Shown: piece after piece, positions 47,187-55,266 of the stretch | How the letters are laid out: each line of letters begins with the position of its first letter | Numbering within the stretch: position 1 is the first letter of the stretch | Source: Tabrizicola sp. TH137 | GTDB taxonomy: Bacteria; Pseudomonadota; Alphaproteobacteria; Rhodobacterales; Rhodobacteraceae | Length of the DNA stretch: 64,000 bases | NCBI RefSeq assembly: GCF_002855575.1 | Contig: NZ_PKRQ01000001.1 | Location: 1,030,809-1,094,808, forward strand | Reading direction: 5' to 3' | Position numbers and translations under genes: made by a program | The notes under the pieces: generated by a model | What the model saw: the letters and a program-made list of their open reading frames with translations, nothing else | Told to the model about the DNA's origin: nothing | The model's database searches: none

Positions 47187-47747
47187 TTACCCGAGCTTGA
47201 TCGTGGTTTCGTCTTCGAAGGCCGCCACCGGCACCGGCAGGTTGCGCGGCGCAGGCCCTTTGCGGATGCGGCCCGACGTATCGTAATGCGACCCGTGGCA
47301 GGGGCAGAACCAGCCGCCGAATTCCCCGGCGCCGTCACCCAGCGGCACGCAGCCCAGATGGGTGCAGACGCCCATCATCACCAGCCATTCGCCCGCCTCG
47401 TCCAGCGTGCGGTTCTGGTCAGACGCATCGGCATCCGGCTTGTTCGCGTTGTCGGCCAGCGGATCGACCAGATCGGTCAGCGCCACGGCGCGGGCCGCCT
47501 CGATCTCTTCCGGCGTGCGGCGGCGGATGAAGACCGGCTTGCCCAGCCATTTCACCGTAAGCTGCGTCCCGACCTCGACGCCCGACACGTCGACGAAGAT
47601 CGACGACAGCGCCTGGACATCGGCCGAAGGGTTCATCTGGTTGATCAGCGGCCAGACCGCGGCGCCCGTGGCAACCGCACCGGCCCCTGCCGTCGCGTAG
47701 TACAGGAAATCCCGCCGGGTACCTGCGTTTTCGTCAGCGTGGGACAC
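47187..47747 (-). CDS. petA: Rieske iron-sulfur subunit of the bc1 complex
   Basis: 186 residues from GTG 47747, with GGGAGAAG upstream. A twin-arginine-like [23 protein letters not shown] segment anchors and exports it. [2Fe-2S] ligands in [10 protein letters not shown] and [20 protein letters not shown]. Electron carrier between quinol and cytochrome c1. First gene of petABC; about 240 bases before it are free and should hold the promoter, which PetR may control by analogy with R. capsulatus. Confidence 0.95.
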   Translation of the reverse strand: MSHADENAGTRRDFLYYATAGAGAVATGAAVWPLINQMNPSADVQALSSIFVDVSGVEVGTQLTVKWLGKPVFIRRRTPEEIEAARAVALTDLVDPLADNANKPDADASDQNRTLDEAGEWLVMMGVCTHLGCVPLGDGAGEFGGWFCPCHGSHYDTSGRIRKGPAPRNLPVPVAAFEDETTIKLG

Positions 47748-47987
47748 GAGATCTTCTCCCTTTCACAGGCGCGGGGGGCTCCCGCGACCCATATACGATG
47801 GGGCCGCAGTCACCTGCGGCCTTGCCGGGCGGCTTTTAGCCAAGGCGCGCCGGATCGTCCAGCGGACAAACAGGCGCAGACCGGGCCAAAGCCTGCGGAA
47901 TCATGCCTGCTGTGGCCGCTCGGGCGCAGAATGCGCCTCTCCCGGACACAGGTCATGCCGCAGACAATGGAACGGACGGCTTTCGCC

Positions 47988-48623
47988 TCAACCCCCTGCG
48001 ACAAGTCGTAGCGCAAAACCCGTGAACAGAATCCCTGCCGCCGCCTGCAACAGCCATCCCGCCCGCAGATAGAAGCGCAGCGCCGGGCCAGTGGAAAACA
48101 GAATCATGTAGATGCCGTGAATCGCAAAGGACAGAAGGCAGGCCCCAAGACAGAGGATCGCCATATCCCCCGCCCGCGCCTCCGCCACCGGAAACATCCC
48201 CATCACCGCCAGCCAGCTTGTCAGGGCCTTGGGATTCACCGCGATCACCGCCAGCGCCCGCCGGAACCCCGCCCCGAAACCAAGACCCCGTTCCCCTTCC
48301 GGCACCGCCATCCCCCGCGCCCGGTATCCCGCCAGGGCCGCCCGCAGATAGCGCAGCGCGAACAACAGCAGCAGCCCGACCGCCGCCCAGCGCAGCACCT
48401 CCGCCATCCAGGGCAAAAGCGCGATCACCGCCGCCAGACCCAGCAGCATCGACAGGCACCACAGCCCGATGCCAAGCCCCACCCCGCAGGCCGACCCGAA
48501 CCCCGCCCGCCGTCCCGATCCCATCGCCAGGGCGATCGTGTTCAACACATTCGGTCCGGGCGAGGCGATATTGGCCGCCAGAAACAGCCAGACGGTCAGA
48601 AAAGCGCCGAAGGGCAGGGTCAT
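47988..48623 (-). CDS. LysE-family translocator
   Basis: 211 residues, five to six hydrophobic helices. Amino-acid exporter family (LysE/RhtB). ANIASPGPNVLNTIALAMGSGRRAGFGSACGVGLGIG is the N-terminal signature; AVIAVNPKALTSWLAVMGMF is the second conserved block. Substrate not predictable. Its start follows the upstream GST stop by one base, so the two are cotranscribed; it lies upstream of petA in the same direction. Confidence 0.9.
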   Translation of the reverse strand: MTLPFGAFLTVWLFLAANIASPGPNVLNTIALAMGSGRRAGFGSACGVGLGIGLWCLSMLLGLAAVIALLPWMAEVLRWAAVGLLLLFALRYLRAALAGYRARGMAVPEGERGLGFGAGFRRALAVIAVNPKALTSWLAVMGMFPVAEARAGDMAILCLGACLLSFAIHGIYMILFSTGPALRFYLRAGWLLQAAAGILFTGFALRLVAGG

Positions 48624-48624
48624 C

Positions 48625-49230
48625 TCAGGCGGGCACCGTCGCCATCATGGACGGACGCGCCGCAAACCCCTCGAACCAGGCCGCCAGACCCGGCCGCCCC
48701 GTCCGCCACCCCCGCGCGCCATGGCGGAAATCCAGATAGCCCAGCGCACAGCCCACCGCGATCTGCCCGGCCTCCAGCGGCCCCCGCAGATGCGCCAGCC
48801 AGCGCGTTTCCAGCACATCCAGCGCCCGGTCCACCTTGGCCCACTGCCCCTCTACCCAGGGGGCAAAGCGCAGCTCCTCCGGACGCAGCCGCCCCTCATA
48901 GACCATCAGCAGCGCCGCATCGAGGATGCCGTCCCCCGTCGCCTCAACGGTCAGGCTGTCCCACAGGCGCGCGCCGGTCGGGTAAAGCCCTGCCTCCGCC
49001 CGCGCGTCGAGATAGCGACAGATCACCCGGCTGTCATAGAGCGCAGGCCCGTCGGGCCGCTCCAGCGCGGGCACCTTGCCCAAGGGATTCGCTTCCAGCG
49101 GCGCCGTCCCCGGATCGACCGGGCTGCCCGATCCGGCCACAAGCTCCACCTCATCCATCTGGCCTGTCTCATGCAGCAGGACCATGACCTTCCGGACATA
49201 GGGCGAGGTGGGAGAGAAATAGAGGCGCAT
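48625..49230 (-). CDS. Glutathione S-transferase family protein
   Basis: 201 residues. Thioredoxin-like N-terminus MRLYFSPTSPYVRKVMVLLHETG (SPYVRKV in place of a cysteine), NPLGKVPALERPDGPALYDSRVICRYLDA with cis-proline and DS motif; C-terminal helical part with QIAVGCALGYLDFRHGARGW. Closest in pattern to YibF-like GSTs. Substrate unknown. Forms a two-gene unit with the LysE-family gene. The four-hairpin element copy B is in its upstream gap. Confidence 0.9.
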   Translation of the reverse strand: MRLYFSPTSPYVRKVMVLLHETGQMDEVELVAGSGSPVDPGTAPLEANPLGKVPALERPDGPALYDSRVICRYLDARAEAGLYPTGARLWDSLTVEATGDGILDAALLMVYEGRLRPEELRFAPWVEGQWAKVDRALDVLETRWLAHLRGPLEAGQIAVGCALGYLDFRHGARGWRTGRPGLAAWFEGFAARPSMMATVPA

Positions 49231-49286
49231 GTCACAGGCTCCGTCGGTTTTGCCCCGACCCTAGGCGCAGGACCCATCGCCGGAAA

Positions 49287-49407
49287 GCGGTTTGTGACGC
49301 ACAAACCGCGCCGGAATTTGACGCAAATTCCGCTCCCCAGCCGCGCGCCCGGCCTTGCCCCGATTTCTGCGTGCAGAAATCGCCGCGAAATCTGCGCCAG
49401 ATTTCGC
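49287..49407. repeat. Four-hairpin element, copy B
   Basis: Same architecture as 44786-44908. HP1 49287-49309: GCGGTTTGTG/CACAAACCGC, loop ACG. HP2 49312-49332: CGGAATTTG/CAAATTCCG, loop ACG (identical to copy A). A 28-base spacer. HP3 49361-49382: CGATTTCTG/CAGAAATCG. HP4 49385-49407: GCGAAATCTG/CAGATTTCGC, loop CGC. Arms differ from copy A while pairing stays intact. Lies between the GST and paiB-like genes. Confidence 0.85.
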
Positions 49408-49460
49408 CTCCCCAGCCCGGCGACTGCCACACGGCGGGGGTCTCCCCGCCCGACAAGCCC

Positions 49461-50066
49461 TCACCCGACCGCCCGCATCAGGGCCGCGATCTCCGCCGCC
49501 ATCCCGCCCTGCGCCTCCAGTGCCGCGATCACCCCCGCCCGCGCCTCCGGCGCCTTGTTCTGGTTCAGCTTCCAGGTCCCCTCCACCTCCGTCACCTCCA
49601 GCCGAAAGGGCAGGATGCCCCGCATCATCCGCGGCATCACGCCTTCGCCCATCTTCGCCTTGGTCCAGGGCCGCTTGCCCGCGATCCGCCCTTCGAAGGC
49701 GGCCGACAGCGCATCCACCTGCGGCTCAAGCTCCTCCGGCTCCATCGGCGACAGCACGCCGCGCAGATGCACCGCCACGTAATTCCATGTCGGCACCTGA
49801 TCCGGCACCCCGTACCAATCGGGCGAGACATAGGCATCCGGCCCCTGCACCGCCAGCAAGGCGGGCGCAGGCAATTCCACCCGCGCAAGGGCATTGGACC
49901 GCGCCAGATGCACCTCCACCACCCGCGGCCCGGCCATGACGAAAGGCACATGCGCCGCCAACGGCCCCGCCGCGCCGTTCAGGCACAGCATCCCGAACCC
50001 CTTCGCTGCGGCGAAGCGCAGGTTTTCCGCCTCGGCCGCGCCCCGGAAGGCGGGATTGGGATGCAT
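49461..50066 (-). CDS. PaiB-like FMN-binding protein
   Basis: 201 residues from ATG 50066, with GGAGGG upstream; the longer frame to 50162 runs into the 12-mer array. Fold related to flavin reductase/pyridoxamine-phosphate oxidase barrels. MHPNPAFRGAAEAENLRFAAAKGFGMLCLN start, AHVPFVM, HLARSNAL, QGPDAYVSPDWYGVPDQVPTWNYVAVHLRG and KLNQNKAPEARAGVIAALE are the marks of PaiB, a negative regulator of sporulation and exoenzymes in Bacillus. In Proteobacteria its role is unclear; it may bind FMN or haem. Confidence 0.88.
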   Translation of the reverse strand: MHPNPAFRGAAEAENLRFAAAKGFGMLCLNGAAGPLAAHVPFVMAGPRVVEVHLARSNALARVELPAPALLAVQGPDAYVSPDWYGVPDQVPTWNYVAVHLRGVLSPMEPEELEPQVDALSAAFEGRIAGKRPWTKAKMGEGVMPRMMRGILPFRLEVTEVEGTWKLNQNKAPEARAGVIAALEAQGGMAAEIAALMRAVG

Positions 50067-50129
50067 CTTGTGACCCTCCAAACGATTCGCTGCGTTAAGG
50101 TTAACGCGCGCCCGGCGTGCGCTGCGTGG

Positions 50130-50177
50130 CCACAGTTTGCGGCACAGAACGCGGCACAACATACGGCACAGCCGTTT
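50130..50177 (+). repeat. Array of four 12-bp units (CACA-N6-GG type), copy 2
   Basis: Units: CCACAGTTTGCG, GCACAGAACGCG, GCACAACATACG, GCACAGCCGTTT. Matches copy 1 at 21381-21428 in order, spacing and orientation, with GTGG before it. It lies between the PaiB-like gene and rpmJ, 64 bases upstream of the PaiB-like start. Confidence 0.75.
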
Positions 50178-50229
50178 TCGCCCCTATGTCCAGATTAAGC
50201 CAGCGTTCCCGGCCACTTGGCGACAGCGC

Positions 50230-50257
50230 AAAACAAAAGGCTGCCCACCGGGCGGCC
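50230..50257 (-). terminator. Terminator after rpmJ
   Basis: On the minus strand GGCCGCCC and GGGCAGCC pair (one mispair) around GGT, then TTTTGTTTT. It lies about 26 bases after the rpmJ stop. Confidence 0.75.
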
Positions 50258-50282
50258 CTGTCCTCCGGTCACCCGGAAAAGA

Positions 50283-50408
50283 TCAGCCCTGACGGGCCTT
50301 GTACCGCTTCTGCGTCTTGTTGATCACATAGACGCGGCCTTTGCGGCGCACGACCTGGCAATCGCGATGACGCGTCTTGAGCGAGCGGAGCGAATTCGCA
50401 ACCTTCAT
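50283..50408 (-). CDS. rpmJ: 50S ribosomal protein L36 (type B)
   Basis: 41 residues. Smallest protein of the large ribosomal subunit. Sequence begins [18 protein letters not shown] and continues [23 protein letters not shown], a type with the zinc-binding cysteines reduced to one (Cys17), which marks the zinc-free paralogue, often found where zinc is limiting. It follows tRNA-Val on the same strand by 70 bases and ends in a terminator, so it may share a transcript with the tRNA. Confidence 0.95.
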   Translation of the reverse strand: MKVANSLRSLKTRHRDCQVVRRKGRVYVINKTQKRYKARQG

Positions 50409-50478
50409 CGTTCTTCTCCCATTCGCGGCGCGCAGCGCCTTGAAATCCTTGATGTTTCCCTCGCGGAAAACGGCGAAA

Positions 50479-50553
50479 TGGTGGGCGGTACTGGGATCGA
50501 ACCAGTGGCCACTACGATGTCAACGTAGTGCTCTACCGCTGAGCTAACCGCCC
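50479..50553 (-). tRNA. tRNA-Val (GAC anticodon)
   Basis: Minus strand. Acceptor GGGCGGT pairs with ACCGCCC, followed by encoded ACCA. D-loop TTAGCTCAGCGGTAGAGC, anticodon stem CTACG/CGTAG around TTGACAT with anticodon GAC, T-arm CTGGTTCGATCCCAG. 75 nt including CCA. Confidence 0.97.
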
Positions 50554-50690
50554 ACGCTCCTTCACATTTCCGCCCGTTCCCAAAACAAAAGGACGCGGGC
50601 GGGTCCGCGTCGGTCGTGGGGTCTATAAAAGGAGTCGCCCATAGGTTCAAGGGGTTTTGGCATCCGAAGAAACACGGCTATATCTGGGGG

Positions 50691-51551
50691 ATGCAAAGCG
50701 ACGCCTATACCCTCCACCTTCCCAAGCGCCGGACCACCCCGGTCGTCTTCTCGTCGCCCCATTCCGGGGCCGACTACCCGCAAAGCTTTGTTTCGCAAAG
50801 CCTTCTTGATCGCCACACGATCCGCTCCTCGGAAGATGCCTTCGTCGATCACCTCTTTTCCGCGGCCCCTCTGCACGGCGCGCCCCTGCTCGCCGCCCGC
50901 ATCCCCCGCGCCTATATCGACCTCAACCGCGCCGCCGACGAACTTGACCCCGCCGTCATCGAAGGCATCGACCGCGCCCCCCATAACCCCCGCGTTTCCT
51001 CCGGCCTCGGCGTCATCCCCCGCGTGGTGGCCGGCGGCCGCGCCATCTATCGCGGCAAACTCCCGCGCTCCGAGGCGGAAAAGCGCATCCTTTCCGTCTG
51101 GCACCCCTACCATTCCGCACTGAAAATCCTTCTGGATGAAAGCCTTGCACAATTCGGCCGGGCCATCCTCATCGACTGCCACTCGATGCCGCATGAGGCG
51201 ATCGAGGCGCATTCCCGCCCCGGCTATCCCCGCCCCGATGTGGTTCTGGGCGATCGTTTCGGGGCCGCCGCCGCCCGCGATGTGGTGGATCGCATCGAAC
51301 AGGCCTTTGCCGCCGCAGGCCTGCGCACCGCCCGCAACGCCCCTTTCGCCGGCGCCTATATCGCCCAGGCCTATGGCCGCCCCTCGCGCCATCAGCATGT
51401 GGTGCAGATCGAGATCGACCGCGCCCTCTACATGGATGAGGCCCGCATCGAACCCCGGGCGGATTTCAAGGATTTTCAGCGGCTTATGACCCGCGTCATC
51501 GCCGATGTCACCGCCCCTCAGGCGGGCAGCATGCCGCTTGCAGCGGAATGA
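50691..51551 (+). CDS. N-formylglutamate amidohydrolase family protein
   Basis: 286 residues from ATG 50691. Zinc-type hydrolase of the HutG/FGase family; removes formate from N-formylglutamate at the end of histidine degradation, although paralogues have other substrates. Seen: VVFSSPHSGADYP (first metal His), ARIPRAYIDLNRAADELDP (NR-D motif), LIDCHSMPHE (metal His) and QIEIDRALYMDE. No hut genes are adjacent. ATG has a G-rich run rather than a clear ribosome site. Confidence 0.85.
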   Translation: MQSDAYTLHLPKRRTTPVVFSSPHSGADYPQSFVSQSLLDRHTIRSSEDAFVDHLFSAAPLHGAPLLAARIPRAYIDLNRAADELDPAVIEGIDRAPHNPRVSSGLGVIPRVVAGGRAIYRGKLPRSEAEKRILSVWHPYHSALKILLDESLAQFGRAILIDCHSMPHEAIEAHSRPGYPRPDVVLGDRFGAAAARDVVDRIEQAFAAAGLRTARNAPFAGAYIAQAYGRPSRHQHVVQIEIDRALYMDEARIEPRADFKDFQRLMTRVIADVTAPQAGSMPLAAE

Positions 51552-51560
51552 GGCGCCGCC

Positions 51561-52814
51561 TCACCGCAGCGCGCGCCCCTTGATGATCGCATCCTTCCCG
51601 AACTTCGCCCGGATCGCATCCGCCGCCCGCTCCGCCCTGGCCCGCTTGCCCGCTTCCGGGTCCAGCAGGTCACCTGACCGATCCGCCTGATCCTCCGCCA
51701 CCAGATCGGCAATCCCCACCCCGATCAGCCGGAACTGCCCCTTCGCCCCGGCATGATCGAACAACTCCCGCGCCGCCCGATAGATGCGATCCGCCATCTG
51801 CGTCGCATCCCCCAGCGCGTGCCGCCGCGTAACAGTCTGAAAATCATCACGTTTCAGCTTCAGCACAACAACACGCCCGCCCAGACCCTTCGCCTTCGCC
51901 CGATCCGCCACCTGCTCGGCCAGCCGCCAGATATGCCCGTCCAGGATATCCGGATCGCCCGTATCCTCGTTGAACGTCGTCTCCTTGCTGATCGACTTGG
52001 GCCGCTCGTCCCGGCTGACCCGCCGTTGATCCTGCCCCCGCGCCAGATGATAGAGCCGGTCCCCCATGCTCCCGAACCGCGCCACCAGATCGGCCCGCTC
52101 CCAACGCAGCAGGTCCGCGATGCTGCGTATCCCCGCCGCCTCCAGCGCCGCCTGCGTCGCCGTCCCCACCCCCCAGATGATCCGCACCGGTTTCGGCGTC
52201 AGAAACGCCTGCGTCTCCGCGCGCCCGATCACCGAAAACCCCTTCGGCTTGTCGAGGTCCGAGGCGATCTTCGCCAGAAACTTGTTGTGACTCAATCCGA
52301 TAGACCCGGTCAGCCCCAGTTCCGTCTCCATCCGCCGCGCCAGTCGGGCCAGCATCACCGCAGGCGGCGCGCCATGCAGCCGCGCCGTCCCCGACAGGTC
52401 GAGAAAGGCCTCGTCCAGCGACAGGGGTTCGATATCGGGCGTCAAGGCCTCCATCATCGCGCGGATCTTCCGGCTCTCCGCCGCATAGACAGCCATCCGC
52501 GGCTTCACCACCACCGCATCCGGGCAGAGCTTCAGCGCCTGAAACATCGGCATCGCCGACCGCACGCCCGAGATTCGCGCGATATAACAGCAGGTTGACA
52601 CAACCCCCCGCGTGCCACCCCCCACGATCAGGGGCTTGTCGGCAAGCTCGGGATTGTCGCGCTTCTCCACGCTCGCATAGAAGGCATCGCAATCCATATG
52701 GGCGATGGACAGGTCAAACAGTTCGGGATGCGCCAGAACCCGCGGGCTGCGGCAGGCGGGGCAGCGCAGGCCGGTATCAAAGGTCGTCAGGCAATCGCGG
52801 CAAAGGGCAGGCAT
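51561..52814 (-). CDS. dinB: DNA polymerase IV with an N-terminal zinc ribbon
   Basis: 417 residues from ATG 52814. Y-family polymerase for translesion synthesis. Core motifs: HMDCDAFYASVEKRDNP (catalytic Asp), YIARISGVRSAMPMFQALKLCP, IEPLSLDEAFLDLSGTA (SLDEA catalytic), IGLSHNKFLAKIASDLDKPKG and IWGVGTATQAALEAAGI; little-finger domain with SISKETTFNED. Before the core is CRDC and CPAC within the first 22 residues, a four-cysteine zinc ribbon not present in E. coli DinB. The usual C-terminal beta-clamp peptide is not evident. No LexA box was found by eye. Confidence 0.93.
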   Translation of the reverse strand: MPALCRDCLTTFDTGLRCPACRSPRVLAHPELFDLSIAHMDCDAFYASVEKRDNPELADKPLIVGGGTRGVVSTCCYIARISGVRSAMPMFQALKLCPDAVVVKPRMAVYAAESRKIRAMMEALTPDIEPLSLDEAFLDLSGTARLHGAPPAVMLARLARRMETELGLTGSIGLSHNKFLAKIASDLDKPKGFSVIGRAETQAFLTPKPVRIIWGVGTATQAALEAAGIRSIADLLRWERADLVARFGSMGDRLYHLARGQDQRRVSRDERPKSISKETTFNEDTGDPDILDGHIWRLAEQVADRAKAKGLGGRVVVLKLKRDDFQTVTRRHALGDATQMADRIYRAARELFDHAGAKGQFRLIGVGIADLVAEDQADRSGDLLDPEAGKRARAERAADAIRAKFGKDAIIKGRALR

Positions 52815-52918
52815 GGCAGCACTATGCGCCGCGCCCGCCCGCCCGTCCATGCCCGGCCCTTGCGCGCCGCGCGTCAAACCCCCATGATTCGCACGTGACA
52901 TTTCAGGAGGCGGCGGGC

Positions 52919-53797
52919 ATGGAGCCTGAACTTTTCGGCGGCAATGCGATCTTTCTTTCCATCGCCGTCTTCATCATCATCTGCATTTTCCTTGGCGTCC
53001 GCATTGTGCCGCAGTCCGAAAAGCACGTGGTCGAACGCTTCGGTCGCCTGCGGTCCGTCCTCGGTCCGGGGATCAACTTCGTCGTCCCCTTCCTCGACCG
53101 TGTGCCGCACAAGATTTCTGTCCTCGAACGGCAACTTCCCAACGCCTCGCAGGATGCCATCACCGCCGATAACGTGCTGGTAAAGGTGGAAACTTCGGTG
53201 TTCTACCGGATCACCGAACCGGAAAAGACGGTCTATCGCATCCGTGATGTCGATGCGGCCATTGCCACCACCGTGGCCGGGATCGTGCGGTCCGAAATCG
53301 GCAAGCTCGAACTCGACCAGGTCCAATCGAACCGCGCCCAGCTCATCGAAAGGGTGCGCGAACAGGTGCGGATGATGGTCGATGACTGGGGGGTAGAGGT
53401 GACGCGGGCCGAAATCCTCGACGTCAATCTCGACGACGCGACCCGCGCCGCGATGCTCCAGCAACTCAACGCCGAACGCGCCCGCCGCGCTCAGGTGACC
53501 GAGGCGGAAGGGAAAAAGCGCGCCGTCGAACTCGCCGCCGACGCCGACCTCTACGCCGCCGAACAGGCCGCCAAGGCAAAGCGCATCACTGCCGATGCCG
53601 AAGCCTATGCCACAGGCGTCATCGCCGGCGCCATCACCGCCAACGGGCTTGAGGCCGCGCAATACCAGATCGCGATGAAGCAAGTCGAGGCGCTGGCCCA
53701 GGTCGCCGTCGGCGAAGGCAAACAGACGATCCTCCTTCCCGCCAACGCGCTGGAGGCCTTCTCCGATGCGTTCAAGCTGGTGCGGGGGAAATCCTGA
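52919..53797 (+). CDS. SPFH/band 7 domain protein (QmcA-like stomatin)
   Basis: 292 residues from ATG 52919, with AGGAGG upstream. N-terminal membrane helix (FLSIAVFIIICIFLGVRI), then an SPFH domain (VERFGRLRSVLGPGINFVVPFLDRV, ADNVLVKVETSVFYRITEPEKTVYRIRD) and a long helical region (AERARRAQVTEAEGKKRAVELAADADLYAAEQAAKAKRITADAEAYA) that forms the oligomer cage. Membrane scaffold protein that affects FtsH protease action or lipid organisation. Paired with nfeD in one operon (overlap of one base), a common pairing. Confidence 0.93.
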   Translation: MEPELFGGNAIFLSIAVFIIICIFLGVRIVPQSEKHVVERFGRLRSVLGPGINFVVPFLDRVPHKISVLERQLPNASQDAITADNVLVKVETSVFYRITEPEKTVYRIRDVDAAIATTVAGIVRSEIGKLELDQVQSNRAQLIERVREQVRMMVDDWGVEVTRAEILDVNLDDATRAAMLQQLNAERARRAQVTEAEGKKRAVELAADADLYAAEQAAKAKRITADAEAYATGVIAGAITANGLEAAQYQIAMKQVEALAQVAVGEGKQTILLPANALEAFSDAFKLVRGKS

Positions 53798-54069
53798 TGT
53801 GGTGGTCCATCTGGTGGGTCTGGGTCGTCGCCGGTTTCCTGCTCGGCGCGCTGGAAGTTGTGCTTCCCGGCTACATTTTCCTCGGCTTCGCCATCGGTGC
53901 AGTGATGACGGGCATCTTCGTCGGACTGGGCATCCTGTCCGGCGGCCCGGCCTTCCTCTTCCTGACCTTCGCGCTCTGCTCCCTCGTCGCCTGGGTCGTC
54001 CTGCGCCGCACGATGGGCGTGCGCACCGGTCAGGTGAAGGTCTGGGACCGCGATATCAATGATAACTGA
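53797..54069 (+). CDS. NfeD-family membrane protein, short form
   Basis: 90 residues. Hydrophobic helices MWWSIWWVWVVAGFLLGALEVVLPG, FLGFAIGAVMTGIFVGLG and FLFLTFALCSLVAWVVLRRT. Short NfeD form without the OB-fold tail. Partner of SPFH proteins (STOPP-type operon). The start overlaps the SPFH stop in TGATG. The Nudix gene begins inside its end (11 bases). Confidence 0.88.
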   Translation: MWWSIWWVWVVAGFLLGALEVVLPGYIFLGFAIGAVMTGIFVGLGILSGGPAFLFLTFALCSLVAWVVLRRTMGVRTGQVKVWDRDINDN

Positions 54070-54493
54070 GGCGGGTTTCGTCGGGGCCAAGGCCGCTCTC
54101 TTCTGCGGCGATGCGCTTCTGACCTGCCTGCGTAACACACATCCCGGCCTGCCCTGGCCGGGAATGTGGGACCTGCCCGGAGGTGGCCGCGAAGGTGCGG
54201 AAAGCCCCGAAGATTGCCTTCTCCGCGAAGTGCACGAAGAATTCGGTCTGCACCTGACACCCCGGCATCTCACCTTCCGCGCGGTGCTGCCGTCGCTTCT
54301 CGATCCATCGAAACCCGCCATCTTCTTTGCAGGGCAGATCACGCGCGACGAGGTCGCAGCGATCCGCTTCGGGTCCGAAGGTCAGGCCTGGAAACTGATG
54401 CAGACCCCGGAATTCCTGAGCCATCCCAAGGCGATACCCGCCATGCAGCAGCGCGTGCGCCTCGCGCTCAACGCGCAGGCAGCTCTGCAATGA
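54059..54493 (+). CDS. Nudix hydrolase
   Basis: 144 residues. Hydrolyses a nucleoside diphosphate linked to another group. The Nudix box is intact: GGGREGAESPEDCLLREVHEEFGL (spans G, E, REVxEExG). Substrate unknown. Overlaps nfeD by 11 bases and the end of pyrF by 26 bases in convergent fashion. Confidence 0.9.
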   Translation: MITEAGFVGAKAALFCGDALLTCLRNTHPGLPWPGMWDLPGGGREGAESPEDCLLREVHEEFGLHLTPRHLTFRAVLPSLLDPSKPAIFFAGQITRDEVAAIRFGSEGQAWKLMQTPEFLSHPKAIPAMQQRVRLALNAQAALQ

Positions 54494-55163
54494 CGGCGCG
54501 CGCCGCTGCGGCAGGGTCCGCCGCCTGCCAGATCGGCCGTCCCACCACGATGTGATCCGCCCCATCACCGATGGCCTGCGCCGGCGTTGCGATCCGCTTC
54601 TGATCCCCTGCCGCTGCGCCCATCGGGCGCACACCCGGCGTGACGATCAGCTTGCCCCTTGCCTGCGGCAGCGCCCGGATCATCGCCGCCTCCTGCGGGC
54701 TGGCGATCACGCCATCCGCCCCGGCCTCCAGCGCCCGCGCCGCCCGTTCCAGCGTGATATCATGGATATCACCGGCCTTGATCAGGTTCGCATCCAGATC
54801 GGCCCGGTCGAGCGAGGTCAGCACCGTCACCGCCATGATCTTCAACCCCGTGCCGCCCTTGCCTTCCGCCGCGGCCCGCACCACCTGCGGGTCGCCATGC
54901 ACCGTCAGCAGGTCCAGATCGTACCGCGCGATGCCCCGAACCGCCGCCTCGATCGTCGCGCCGATGTCGAACAGCTTCAGGTCCAGAAAGACGCGCTTTC
55001 CCATCTCGCCCTTGATCTCATTGGCAAGCGCCAGCCCACCCCCGGTCAGCATGCCGAGCCCGATCTTGTAGAAGGAAGCTGCGTCCCCGATGCGGGAAAC
55101 AAGGTCCAGACCCTGCACCACGTTCGGCACATCCAGCGCCACGATCAGACGGTCGTCAGACAT
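54468..55163 (-). CDS. pyrF: Orotidine 5'-phosphate decarboxylase
   Basis: 231 residues from ATG 55163 (ATG 55169 is an alternative). Last step of UMP synthesis. Active-site block VFLDLKLFDIGATIEAAVRGIARYDLDLLTVHG (Asp-Lys-x-Asp-Ile type, here DLKLFDIG), SYKIGLGML-like ASFYKIGLGML, and GVRPMGAAAGDQKRIATPAQAIGDGADHIVVGRPI. Complete single-domain enzyme. The 3' end overlaps the Nudix gene by 26 bases. Confidence 0.96.
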   Translation of the reverse strand: MSDDRLIVALDVPNVVQGLDLVSRIGDAASFYKIGLGMLTGGGLALANEIKGEMGKRVFLDLKLFDIGATIEAAVRGIARYDLDLLTVHGDPQVVRAAAEGKGGTGLKIMAVTVLTSLDRADLDANLIKAGDIHDITLERAARALEAGADGVIASPQEAAMIRALPQARGKLIVTPGVRPMGAAAGDQKRIATPAQAIGDGADHIVVGRPIWQAADPAAAARAVIAELPAR

Positions 55164-55266
55164 CCGCATTCCCCCGATGAAAGCCCGCGCCAGATGATCC
55201 GCACGGGCGGGGCTGTCAAGCCGCGCGAAGCCCGTTAATCTGCGCGAAAACCGCATGGGACAGCGC

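Noticed and set aside
50117..50323. Short plus-strand frame through the second 12-mer array
   Set aside because: Translation simply reflects the repeat (xxGT units); ends over rpmJ on the other strand.
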